This document shows, piece after piece, positions 16,636-24,647 of a DNA stretch of 64,000 nucleotides. The notes under the pieces were generated by a model, which was given only the letters and a program-made list of their open reading frames with translations, had not been told where the DNA came from and did not search any database. Each line of letters starts with the position of its first letter. Within the stretch, counting starts at the first letter, position 1. Source of the stretch: an uncultured Bacilli bacterium. GTDB lineage: Bacteria; Bacillota_I; Bacilli_A; RFN20; CAG-631. The stretch covers positions 69,689 through 133,688 of the forward strand of contig CAKPXF010000003.1 in NCBI GenBank assembly GCA_934201705.1, given 5' to 3'. The position numbers and the translations under genes were made by a program.

Positions 16636-18114
16636 TTACTCCTTTATACTATTTATAAATTTATCAAATTCATCAATATTTTCATCTTTAAATACTGCAC
16701 AATCCTTTAAAACATTTACGAATACCTCACCAATTGCATCATTAACTATTGCGTCAACATTTTCTTTACTTACATTATTATTATGCTTTATTTCGTTAGC
16801 CCATTCAATATGATTTTCAATATTATTTAGTTCATCTTCACTTAGTGATTCATTTAATAAATATTTTTTAACAAGCTTCATTTCATTATTCAATCTTGAA
16901 GGTAAAATAGCAAGCCCCATAACCTCTATCAAGCCAATATTTTCTTTTTTAATATGCCAATATTTTTCTTGCGGATGGAATAAACCTAATGGTCTATCAC
17001 TTGTAGTAATATTATTTCTTAATACTAAATCAAATTCATAAACTTCATTCTTTTTTCTAGTAATTGGGGTAATAGTATTATGAATTTCTTCCTTGCTATT
17101 AATAATCATTAAATCTTTATTTTCATAATCTAGCCATTTAGCTAAAATTTTAAAAGCAACATCTAATAATTTATTATCATCTTTACATTTTAATCTAATA
17201 GCATTCATTGGCCATATTAGCTTGTATACATTCACACCATTTGTTCCATACATAAATACTTCTTTAGCATTCTCCATTGGAAGAATTGCCTTTCCACCTT
17301 GGAAGTGTTGATGGTTTAAAATACTTCCGCCAACAATTGGTAAATTAGTATTACTACCAATAAAATAATGTGGGAATATATTAATAAAAGAAACTAGCTC
17401 CTTAAATGATTGATTTGTCATTCTCATATTAAAATGATCTTCGTGAAAGCATATTGTGTGCTCATTAAAATAACTATATGGTGAATATTGCATATAATAG
17501 TGTTCATTAGCTAATGTAAGCGGATAAACCATTAATGTTTGACGAGCAGGAAAGCCAACATGACCTGCATAGTTAATATTTTCAAGGCAAAGCATACATT
17601 TAGGGTATGAAGATTTCTTTAATGTTAAAAGCTTTTTAATATCATTTGGATCCTTTTCAGGCTTTGACATATTTATTGATATTTTAATAGTCCCATATTT
17701 TGATAAATAATCAAAATGAATGTCCTTTGCAATTCTTGATGCTCTAATATAATTTATATTTTTACAATAATTATAAAAATAAGTAGTTGCAGTAGATGGA
17801 CAAACATTTATTAATTCATCCATTTTTTCTTTAAATACAGATGGTTTTTTAGCAAATACTCCCATAATTTTTGTATCAAATAAGTCTTTATTTTCATTAC
17901 TGTTTTCTATTAAATTACTATTTATAGCATAATCTAACATGGAATTTAAAATTTCATCTAACGTTAAATTTGCCTTTGTTGTAGGCTTTACATATTCATC
18001 AAGCTTAAATATTGCAAGCAAGGCATTTAATGTATAATAATAATCTATTCCTTCTAATAAGCCTTTTTCTTTTCCATATTCAAGTAAAGCATCAATTAAC
18101 ATATAAATATTCAT
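16636..18114 (-). CDS. galT: UDP-glucose-hexose-1-phosphate uridylyltransferase, class II GalT
   Basis: Leloir-pathway enzyme exchanging UMP between UDP-glucose and galactose 1-phosphate. 492 residues and overall sequence match the Gram-positive GalT family 2, not the shorter E. coli type. Recognisable motifs are YPKCMLCLENINYAGH, the region VYPLTLANEHYY, CFHEDHFNMRM, and the active-site stretch GGSILNHQHFQGG, where HQH carries the nucleophilic His. No galK or galE is near; galactose may instead come from other pathways. The gene begins two bases after the DJ-1-like gene with a weak ribosome site, suggesting coupling. Confidence 0.93.
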   Translation of the reverse strand: MNIYMLIDALLEYGKEKGLLEGIDYYYTLNALLAIFKLDEYVKPTTKANLTLDEILNSMLDYAINSNLIENSNENKDLFDTKIMGVFAKKPSVFKEKMDELINVCPSTATTYFYNYCKNINYIRASRIAKDIHFDYLSKYGTIKISINMSKPEKDPNDIKKLLTLKKSSYPKCMLCLENINYAGHVGFPARQTLMVYPLTLANEHYYMQYSPYSYFNEHTICFHEDHFNMRMTNQSFKELVSFINIFPHYFIGSNTNLPIVGGSILNHQHFQGGKAILPMENAKEVFMYGTNGVNVYKLIWPMNAIRLKCKDDNKLLDVAFKILAKWLDYENKDLMIINSKEEIHNTITPITRKKNEVYEFDLVLRNNITTSDRPLGLFHPQEKYWHIKKENIGLIEVMGLAILPSRLNNEMKLVKKYLLNESLSEDELNNIENHIEWANEIKHNNNVSKENVDAIVNDAIGEVFVNVLKDCAVFKDENIDEFDKFINSIKE

Positions 18115-18116
18115 AA

Positions 18117-18665
18117 CTATTCTAACCCTTTTATTTGTCTTTCTATAATTTCACTTTCATTCTTTCCTTTTAAAACTTCAATAATTTTCAATGCAAAATC
18201 ACAAGAATAATACATTGATTTAGCACTAATAATGTTTCTATCAAATACAACGTTTTGATTAATTAGTTCGCCACCAACTACATTTGCTTCACATCCCGGA
18301 AAGCAAGTATATTTGTAACCATTTAAAAAGCCAAGCCTTCCAATTAACATAGGAGCAGCACAAATTGCACAAATTAATTTATTATTAGTTGCAAAATATG
18401 TAATTACTTCATTTAACCACAAACTATGAATCAAAACATTAAACACTGCTTTACCACCAGGAATAATTAAAAAATCAAATTTCCTATAATCAATTTCATT
18501 ATATGAAATATCAAATTCAACCTTATTATTTGCTGAGGTAATAACATAATTATTACTTGATAAGCTTACACAGCAAATATCCATCTTAGCTCTTCTTAAA
18601 ACATCAAGCGTTGTTAATCCTTCACTATCTTCAAAGCCATCAGCAAATATCATTAAGCCATTCAT
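18117..18665 (-). CDS. DJ-1/PfpI family protein
   Basis: Glutamine-amidotransferase-like fold with the family landmarks: MIFADGFEDSEGL at the N-terminus (Glu near residue 12), FDFLIIPGGKAVF near 65, and the nucleophile elbow ICAICAAPMLIGR with the reactive Cys near 100. 182 residues, typical of the YajL/ThiJ subgroup, members of which act as chaperones, deglycases or stress proteins. GGAAGGAG precedes the ATG. First gene of the operon with galT, the zinc-ribbon protein and the phosphodiesterase. The exact activity is unknown. Confidence 0.9.
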   Translation of the reverse strand: MNGLMIFADGFEDSEGLTTLDVLRRAKMDICCVSLSSNNYVITSANNKVEFDISYNEIDYRKFDFLIIPGGKAVFNVLIHSLWLNEVITYFATNNKLICAICAAPMLIGRLGFLNGYKYTCFPGCEANVVGGELINQNVVFDRNIISAKSMYYSCDFALKIIEVLKGKNESEIIERQIKGLE

Positions 18666-18696
18666 AATTATTAATTGCTCCTTCCTATGATTTTTG

Positions 18697-18725
18697 AATG
18701 TTTTTAAACATTACTATTTATTATA
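18697..18725 (-). promoter_or_regulatory. -10 box and palindrome upstream of the DJ-1 gene
   Basis: Minus-strand TATAAT at 18720-18725, followed in the leader by AATGTTTAAAAACATT (18697-18712), a perfect 7-bp palindrome with a 2-base centre. The -35 is weak. The palindrome sits where a repressor would block transcription, so it is a candidate operator. Confidence 0.45.
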
Positions 18726-18743
18726 ATAACATACTTTGTCTTT

Positions 18744-18773
18744 TTGTTGTAGCAATTTATCAGAAATTATTAT
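18744..18773 (+). promoter_or_regulatory. Candidate promoter of the 18796 membrane protein
   Basis: TTGTTG and TATTAT with 18-bp spacing, 22 bases before the ATG, diverging from the DJ-1 operon promoter. Confidence 0.4.
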
Positions 18774-18795
18774 AAAATTAAGGTGGTGATGAAAA

Positions 18796-19476
18796 ATGAA
18801 AAAGTTTTTAGAAAAATCATACTCTTGTTTAATTTTTGTATTTTTTTCTTTATATTTATTATTAATTAGACTTGAAGCAAATAGTAATTCAATAACTTAC
18901 GCTATTTGTTTATTAATTGGTGCAATTATTTTAATAATAATTCCTTTTTTTACAAATAAATGTAAAAAAATTGAAGTTAGAAGAACATATTTAATTACTA
19001 ATGTTACAATTGGAATATTTGTAATTTTACAAGCTTTAGATTATTTAATTTTACCAACTATCACTGATAATATTGATACATATTCAATAATAAGACGATA
19101 TGTAATAAGTGTTGCTAGTGCACTTATTATAACTACAGCCATTTTTATGTTATTTTATGTTGTCAAAGATTTCTTTAAAAAGAATTATAGCCTAGAGAAA
19201 TTTGACTTACAAGCAATTTCAATGTTCTTTTCTATTTTGAGTAGCATATTTATTTTAGTTATTGTTTTTATTTTAAATGCTCCAGGATTTGAACAACATC
19301 TTGATAATACTTATCAAATAATAAATTGCTATTATGCTTTTGATGATGGATATTTATCAATAAAGGGAATATTAATCGTTTTATTATCCTATATTATTAT
19401 ATACACATTTATTCAAGTATTAATATATAATAAATTTGATAAGCCAAGTTATAAAAAAGATGCTAGATATAAGTAA
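18796..19476 (+). CDS. Polytopic membrane protein of unknown function
   Basis: 226 residues with six predicted membrane helices at roughly 10-27, 35-52, 68-90, 103-122, 140-162 and 187-208, separated by short Lys-rich loops. A cytosolic Lys-rich tail ends the protein. No transporter or enzyme motif is recognised. AAGGTGGTGATG precedes the ATG. It is a stand-alone plus-strand gene, divergent from the DJ-1 operon and closed by a hairpin terminator at 19501-19557. The function remains open. Confidence 0.82.
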   Translation: MKKFLEKSYSCLIFVFFSLYLLLIRLEANSNSITYAICLLIGAIILIIIPFFTNKCKKIEVRRTYLITNVTIGIFVILQALDYLILPTITDNIDTYSIIRRYVISVASALIITTAIFMLFYVVKDFFKKNYSLEKFDLQAISMFFSILSSIFILVIVFILNAPGFEQHLDNTYQIINCYYAFDDGYLSIKGILIVLLSYIIIYTFIQVLIYNKFDKPSYKKDARYK

Positions 19477-19500
19477 AAAAAGACTATGCAAAAAATAAAT

Positions 19501-19557
19501 AAAAAGGCCATGAAATTCCCCAATTTTAAAAATTAGTTTTTTTCATTGCCTCTTTTT
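19501..19557. terminator. Bidirectional terminator-like hairpin, repeat copy A
   Basis: Arms AGGC-C-ATGAAA and TTTCAT-T-GCCT with A-run and T-run flanks, lying between two convergent genes. Its loop contains ATTTTAAAAATTAGTTTTT, which recurs in the hairpin at 21551-21606. Confidence 0.75.
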
Positions 19558-19623
19558 ACTTCATTATTTTTGAAATTAAAACATAAATATTGATTTTTTA
19601 ATATTTTCTTTTTAAAGTGTTTT

Positions 19624-20111
19624 CTACCAAACTAAATCAGTATTTCTTTTATAAAATATTAAATTTCCTTTAAAGAATAATTCAATATCTTCATCAACTA
19701 ATACAATTATTCCATTTCTTAATATATAACTTTTATTATCAGTTACATATTCTATTTCATTATCTAAAGAATCAATAGGAGTAAATCCCATTTCTGCTTT
19801 TCCTTTACATAGAAAACAAGTAGCAGATTTTTTTCCACTAGCTAATGTAGAATTTGTAATAACATGTCCTTGTTGAGTTATTGCTACACACCCATCTGAA
19901 TTACTATATATTTTAGAATTTGAACTTACTTTGTCATTTAAAACAACTAAAATTCTATCTTCTGCAAAATCATCATCTAAAGTCGCATTACAATATATTT
20001 TCTTTATATCATTATTTAAGGTGTTAACAACAATTACCTTATTTTTAAAGCCATTTAAAAAATAGCAATAGAAAATAAAACAATTAATAACAACACATTA
20101 AATTTTTTCAT
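19624..20111 (-). pseudogene. Frameshifted secreted protein gene
   Basis: ATG at 20111 with a good AAGGAAAGG ribosome site starts MKKFNVLLLIVLFSIAIF, a signal-peptide-like stretch, then meets TAA. In another frame the reading continues without a stop for about 144 codons (LNGFKNKVIVVNTLNNDIKK ... RNTDLVW) to TAG at 19624. The two frames join if the run of six A (20057-20062, T on the coding strand) had one more base. The second part has a DDFAEDRILVVLND motif and two Cys (CFLC). A one-base deletion is the simplest reading; programmed or transcriptional slippage, or a sequencing error, is possible. Function unknown; probably exported. Confidence 0.7.
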
Positions 20112-20124
20112 TTTTTTCCTTTCC

Positions 20125-20961
20125 TTACTTAGTAATTATTGCTTGATATTTTTCATAAATTTTTTTTAGTTCACCATGGTTTATATATTCATATTCATAT
20201 GCCGTACTTAACGGATAATAAAATCCGGACATATATAAACTAATTGTTTCTTTTTCAAATGAAAAAGTTAGATCACCTAATACTAAAGTCTTTTTATCTT
20301 CTGATGGCATATCACCTTCAACTATAGCTACATAGTAACCATTATATCTTCCAAAATAATATAGTACATTTACTTCATCTGCTGTTATTTCAGTTTCAAA
20401 ACGCCATTTAGCATTTAATGCATAAGCTTCTTTTATTGAGTCTATAATTTCATCTTCTGATTTTACTACTATTGGCTGTCCGTTAACTTGTTTACCATTT
20501 TTAGCTATTATGACATTTTTAACTCTATTAAATCTTTCATTACTTAATTCTAATGTATAAAACCATTCACCCCAATCGCCAGTTTGACCATAGTTAGTTG
20601 TTATTACTTCTATTATAATTGTATCATTAATGATACTATATGATGTAATTTCACTAGTGTTCCCACCACTAGATTCTTCATTTTTAAAAAGCACTAATCC
20701 ATTTGATTCAAAAAAATTTTCATCATATTTTTCTGGGATATCACTTGTTATAATCGAAGCTAATTCATCGTAATTATGAATTAAAGCATATTCTCCTGAA
20801 ACAATAGAAATAAAATCTCCATATTTTGCATGAATATACGAAGCAGAAATAGTATTTTCTACTATAGTTTCTTCAGCCTTTTTATCACAACTTGTATTTA
20901 TTGTGCAAAAAAGAATTACTCCTAATATTAAAAATAATCTTTTAAATTTGTCTTTAAGTAT
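20125..20961 (-). CDS. Putative lipoprotein lacking a canonical start codon
   Basis: The open frame extends upstream to about 20961, well beyond the first internal GTG at 20694. The upstream part encodes LKDKFKRLFLILGVILFC and then TINTSC, a lipoprotein-type signal with Cys near residue 25, followed by an acidic exported-looking domain. AAGGAG lies 10 bases before an ATA codon at 20959-20961, exactly where ATG would be expected. No ATG, GTG or TTG occurs there in frame. Either ATA is used, or the start was lost by mutation and the gene is decaying. The mature part (about 250 residues) is not recognised. It lies 13 bases upstream of the frameshifted gene, probably in the same transcript. Confidence 0.6.
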   Translation of the reverse strand: MLKDKFKRLFLILGVILFCTINTSCDKKAEETIVENTISASYIHAKYGDFISIVSGEYALIHNYDELASIITSDIPEKYDENFFESNGLVLFKNEESSGGNTSEITSYSIINDTIIIEVITTNYGQTGDWGEWFYTLELSNERFNRVKNVIIAKNGKQVNGQPIVVKSEDEIIDSIKEAYALNAKWRFETEITADEVNVLYYFGRYNGYYVAIVEGDMPSEDKKTLVLGDLTFSFEKETISLYMSGFYYPLSTAYEYEYINHGELKKIYEKYQAIITK

Positions 20962-21287
20962 TAACGATTTTCTCCTTGTTTTTATAATTTAATTGTATAT
21001 CTATAATTTTTACTATTATAATTAGTTTTTAAAAATATTAAAAGCAATTTTTTAATATTCAAAGAAATCTTCCTATTCTTAAAATAGTTTTCATTTTATG
21101 TCATTTCTCCTTTATAAACACAAAATTCATCATATAAACTTTAATCATTATTTAAAATTACACGTTCAGTCTAGCATATAAATTTAGGAATTTCAATATC
21201 GCTTTATTACATTTTAATTTTTAACTATTTAATACTATTGATATTGCTAGACCTAATTGTGTATCTTTTATGAAATTTTAGTAGTTT
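20962..21287. other. Intergenic AT-rich stretch with decayed reading frames
   Basis: No intact gene. On the minus strand AAAGGAG is followed by ATGACATAA (two codons) and then ATG AAA ACT ATT TTA at about 21099, which stops after 11 codons; this looks like a decayed gene start. A CAATATC/GATATTG inverted repeat lies around 21194-21245. I see nothing else. Confidence 0.4.
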
Positions 21288-21503
21288 TCATACAAATTTG
21301 TATTTATTGGAATTTGCTTCAAATTTACTTTCATCAACAAAACTAACATCCATATTTATTTTACATGCTCTAGAATTATCTAAAATTTCTAAAAATTTAT
21401 CCAGTTTTTCCACCTGTAAGGAGAAGAATTCAATCATAAATGATTTTCTTATGATATAACATTTCATGTACTTATTTTTGTCGACCAGCAAAAATAATAG
21501 CAT
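21288..21503 (-). CDS. Doubtful small ORF, 71 residues
   Basis: Starts MLLFLLVDKNKYMKCYIIRK after TAAAGGAATT. It has a short hydrophobic N-terminus and a polar remainder with two Cys. It does not match a family I know and sits in a decayed region, so it may be a gene fragment or a chance frame. Confidence 0.25.
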   Translation of the reverse strand: MLLFLLVDKNKYMKCYIIRKSFMIEFFSLQVEKLDKFLEILDNSRACKINMDVSFVDESKFEANSNKYKFV

Positions 21504-21550
21504 AATTCCTTTATACATCAAATTCTAAGGGGGTTTTTTATTTAATTCTT

Positions 21551-21606
21551 AAAAAAGACTATGAAAATCCTTGATTTTAAAAATTAGTTTTTCATAGTCT
21601 TTTTTA
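21551..21606. terminator. Terminator after smpB, repeat copy B
   Basis: Arms AAAAAAGACTATGAAAA and TTTTTCATAGTCTTTTTT form a long stem that works on both strands and closes the rnr-smpB transcript. The loop shares ATTTTAAAAATTAGTTTTT with the hairpin at 19501-19557. Confidence 0.85.
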
Positions 21607-21609
21607 TTT

Positions 21610-22059
21610 TTATCTATCTTTATGATTTTTTAATATATCTCTTTTAACATCTTTTTCTTTTATTGATGCACGTTTATCAGCCACATGCTTACCTTTAGCT
21701 AAAGCAATTTCAAGCTTTACCTTATTATCATCATTAAAATAAATCTTTAAAGGAATAATAGTCATTCCTTCTTTTTTTATTTTCATAGACATTTTTAGTA
21801 TTTCTTTTTTATGCATTAATAATTTTCTAATTCTAGTAGGCTCATGATTAAACAAATTTCCAAGAGTATATTCTGGAATATTCATATTGAATATATATAA
21901 TTCATTATTTTTTATTTGGATATATGATTCAGCAATTTGACAAGACTTATCTCTAATTGCTTTAACCTCACTACCAACTAAAACAATACCTGCTTCAAAA
22001 GTTTCAATAATAAAATATTCAAAAGAGGCTTTCTTATTTGTGTTTATAAGCTTTTTCAT
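21610..22059 (-). CDS. smpB: SsrA-binding protein SmpB
   Basis: Binds tmRNA and brings it to stalled ribosomes for trans-translation. The beta-barrel core reads FEAGIVLVGSEVKAIRDKSC, then IPEYTLGNLFNHEPTRIRKLL, and the basic C-terminal tail (KHVADKRASIKEKD) mimics the tRNA anticodon stem on the ribosome. 149 residues, normal. It overlaps the 3' end of rnr by 26 bases, and the rnr-smpB pairing is the usual Bacillota arrangement. The tmRNA gene itself is not in the adjacent sequence. Confidence 0.97.
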   Translation of the reverse strand: MKKLINTNKKASFEYFIIETFEAGIVLVGSEVKAIRDKSCQIAESYIQIKNNELYIFNMNIPEYTLGNLFNHEPTRIRKLLMHKKEILKMSMKIKKEGMTIIPLKIYFNDDNKVKLEIALAKGKHVADKRASIKEKDVKRDILKNHKDR

Positions 22060-24154
22060 TATTTTTACCTTTCTTTTTATTACTATTTTTATTATAGTTA
22101 TTTTTCTTTACATATGCAAAGTTAATTTCGCCATTTTTTACATTTGTAGATAATACCTTAACAAGAATTTTTTGTCCAATTCTAAATTGCTTTGAAAAAT
22201 AGCTTAAATTATAGCAATATGCCCCATCCATTGTATCATAACGCATTAAGCCTTCACAAGTGTTAGCAAGCTGCACAAATATTCCAAAATCCATGACAGA
22301 TGTTACAATTCCTTCGTAAATACAGCCTATAAAGTTATTCATATATTCAGCTTTTTTCATATCTTCTACATCACGTTCTAAAGAAATCGCATTTCTTTCA
22401 GTAATACTTGAATTATCTGCACATTGAATTAAATATTCAGTTTCATCAGAAAAATCATTATCTACTAAATATTTCTTTAAAAAACGATGAACAATTAAAT
22501 CTGGATAACGTCTTATAGGACTTGTAAAATGCGTATAGCATTTACTACCTAAACCAAAGTGCCCAATATTATTAATTGAATAATAAGCTTTACTCATTGA
22601 ACGTAAAATTATATTATTAGCAACAAATTCATAATCTGTGCCTTTTAATTTGTTTAATGTTTCCTGTATTTTCTTTACAGAAATAGCATTAGTTTTACTA
22701 TTTATATTAACATTTAATTCCTTTAATTTTTCTACCATAAAAGCAAGTTTTTCATTACTGATTTGTGGATGAACCCTATAAATAAATGGAAGTTGCATAT
22801 AGTATATATGCGATGCAACAGTTTCATTTGCTAAAATCATAAAGTTTTCTATTAATTTTTCAGCATCCTTGCTTTCTCTTTTCTTTATATCAATAACCTT
22901 ATTAGTTTTTTCATCAATAATTATTTTAGCTTCTTCAATATTCAATTCTATATAGCCATTGTCATTCATTTTTTTTGATAATATCTTTGATAGCCTTAGC
23001 ATTAAAAATAACATTTCTTTTAATTCTTTATTATATGTTAATCTTGTTGGTTTATTTTCAAACAAAGCATTAACATCATCATAATCAAGACGATATTTTG
23101 AAACTATATAAGATGGATTAATTTCATAATTTATAACATTTCCGTTTCCATCAATTTCCATTTCACAAGACATAGTTAATCGTAATTCATTTGGATTTAA
23201 AGAGCATAATCCATTGCATAAAATATGTGGAAGCATAGGAATTACCCTATCAGCTAAATATATAGATGTTCCTCTTGTAAATGCTTCTTTATCAAGCAAT
23301 GAATTTTTAGTTACATAATTTGATACGTCTGCAATATGAACTCCTAATACATAATTACCATTTTCATTTATTTTTAAAGAAATAGCATCGTCTAAATCCT
23401 TAGCATCAAGTCCATCTATTGTAACAATTAAATCATTACTATAGTCTTTTCTATTTTTTAATTCATTATTAATATCATTTGTTTTTAAATCAACTATTTT
23501 ATTTGTAAATGCTAAAAGCTCATTATCAAATTTATATTTTACGTTACTTTTAATTATTAAGCTTAATATATCAATTCCCGGATCACTAACATGGCCTAAA
23601 ATTTCTTTTATTTCACAAAGCAATAACATTCCTTCGTATTTTTTTATTTTAAGGAGAACAATATTTCCATCAACTAAATGAAATTTTTCTTTTTCCTTTT
23701 TTACTTTAATTTCAAATGGAAAGTTTTTTTCATCAACTACAAAGTCATGATTTTTATATGTTGCAACAAGTTGCCATAATGAGTGAGAAATAACATCCAT
23801 TACCTCTGCTGTATCATTTCTATTTAAGTGTATTCTTACAATATCATTAACATAGGCATTTTTTAAATCTTCATTGTATATTGTAACTACACTTCCATCC
23901 TTTAACTCACATAATCCGTAATATTTTTTTAATGACTTAATTGTTCCAATATAAATATTTACCTTATTAGCATTATGGATATAGCCCTTATTAGTTATAT
24001 AAATTATTCCTTCATTTTCAAGTTCATTAATTGCTTTAACAAAATTCTTAAAATCAGTTGAAGAAACATTTAATGATAATGCCAATTCATCAATATTTTC
24101 TTTTTTATAATTATCATTATTTATATATTCAATTATTCTTTCTTTTATTTCCAT
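22034..24154 (-). CDS. rnr: Ribonuclease R
   Basis: Processive 3'-5' exoribonuclease that degrades structured RNA and works with tmRNA quality control. In order: an N-terminal helix-turn-helix-like domain (1-65), cold-shock OB domains, the RNB catalytic domain with DGLDAKDLDDAISLK carrying the metal-binding Asp cluster near residue 250, and a C-terminal S1 domain (GIVTSVMDFGIFVQLANTCE) with a Lys/Asn tail. 706 residues, normal. The Shine-Dalgarno GGAG lies 12 bases from the ATG, long for this genome; a 10-codon frame (ATG at 24161) sits nearer to it and overlaps the rnr start, so coupled initiation is possible. Confidence 0.96.
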   Translation of the reverse strand: MEIKERIIEYINNDNYKKENIDELALSLNVSSTDFKNFVKAINELENEGIIYITNKGYIHNANKVNIYIGTIKSLKKYYGLCELKDGSVVTIYNEDLKNAYVNDIVRIHLNRNDTAEVMDVISHSLWQLVATYKNHDFVVDEKNFPFEIKVKKEKEKFHLVDGNIVLLKIKKYEGMLLLCEIKEILGHVSDPGIDILSLIIKSNVKYKFDNELLAFTNKIVDLKTNDINNELKNRKDYSNDLIVTIDGLDAKDLDDAISLKINENGNYVLGVHIADVSNYVTKNSLLDKEAFTRGTSIYLADRVIPMLPHILCNGLCSLNPNELRLTMSCEMEIDGNGNVINYEINPSYIVSKYRLDYDDVNALFENKPTRLTYNKELKEMLFLMLRLSKILSKKMNDNGYIELNIEEAKIIIDEKTNKVIDIKKRESKDAEKLIENFMILANETVASHIYYMQLPFIYRVHPQISNEKLAFMVEKLKELNVNINSKTNAISVKKIQETLNKLKGTDYEFVANNIILRSMSKAYYSINNIGHFGLGSKCYTHFTSPIRRYPDLIVHRFLKKYLVDNDFSDETEYLIQCADNSSITERNAISLERDVEDMKKAEYMNNFIGCIYEGIVTSVMDFGIFVQLANTCEGLMRYDTMDGAYCYNLSYFSKQFRIGQKILVKVLSTNVKNGEINFAYVKKNNYNKNSNKKKGKNNEKAYKHK

Positions 24155-24182
24155 AATGCATTTATTCTCCTTTTAATACAAT

Positions 24183-24211
24183 ATTAAAGTAGGTACTTTA
24201 ATTTTATTATA
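24183..24211 (-). promoter_or_regulatory. -10 box and perfect palindrome upstream of rnr
   Basis: Minus-strand TATAAT at 24206-24211, followed by ATTAAAGTA-GG-TACTTTAAT (24183-24202), a 9-bp perfect palindrome that falls near the transcript start. It could be an operator or a 5' mRNA hairpin. The -35 is weak. Confidence 0.5.
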
Positions 24212-24301
24212 TACTTAATTTCAAATTTATCATTAATTATATTATTTGATAAATATTGAATACTTAGTTTTATTGTCTTATAAATGTTTTAATTTTTTGA
24301 T

Positions 24302-24327
24302 AAAAAAAAGAGCAACTACGCTCTTTT
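24302..24327 (-). terminator. Terminator after secG
   Basis: Stem AAAAGAGC/GCTCTTTT (24306-24313 and 24320-24327) with a 6-base loop and a T8 run on the minus strand. The stem overlaps the secG stop codon. Confidence 0.88.
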
Positions 24328-24556
24328 AGTTTAATATTTTAATTAAAATAGCAAAAGTCATAAAGCAGATACCAGAAATTAAAGTGATTTTTGATACGAC
24401 TTTTTCAATGCCTCTTTCCTTTACATTAGTAAATAAGTTCATTCCACCGCCCATAATGGCACCTGAAGCACCTGCTGATTTTCCACCTTGTAAAAGAGTT
24501 GCAACAACAAGGATAGCAGCAGATATAAAGAATAAGATATGTAAAACTATACTCAT
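24326..24556 (-). CDS. secG: Protein translocase subunit SecG
   Basis: Small SecYEG channel subunit. 76 residues with two membrane helices (about 3-21 and 50-72) linked by the conserved loop VATLLQGGKSAGASGAIMGG. The ATG at 24556 follows TTTAGGAGG by 6 bases; an earlier in-frame ATG lies upstream of that ribosome site and is rejected. It has its own promoter between uvrB and secG and its own terminator. In many Bacillota secG precedes rnr and smpB, as here. Confidence 0.95.
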   Translation of the reverse strand: MSIVLHILFFISAAILVVATLLQGGKSAGASGAIMGGGMNLFTNVKERGIEKVVSKITLISGICFMTFAILIKILN

Positions 24557-24598
24557 AAAAATCCTCCTAAACATAGTAATTTTTTTTGTAACAAATAG

Positions 24599-24626
24599 AT
24601 TATATCATATTTGTAATTTTTTACAA
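24599..24626 (-). promoter_or_regulatory. secG promoter
   Basis: Minus-strand TTGTAA (24621-24626) and TATAAT (24599-24604), 16-bp spacer. TTTGTAA/TTACAAA repeats overlap the -35 region. Confidence 0.72.
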
Positions 24627-24647
24627 ATAATTTTTGTAAATAAATAG

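Noticed and set aside
21000..21610. tmRNA gene near smpB
   Set aside because: No tRNA-like acceptor pairing or tag-peptide frame is visible; only the repeat terminator follows smpB.
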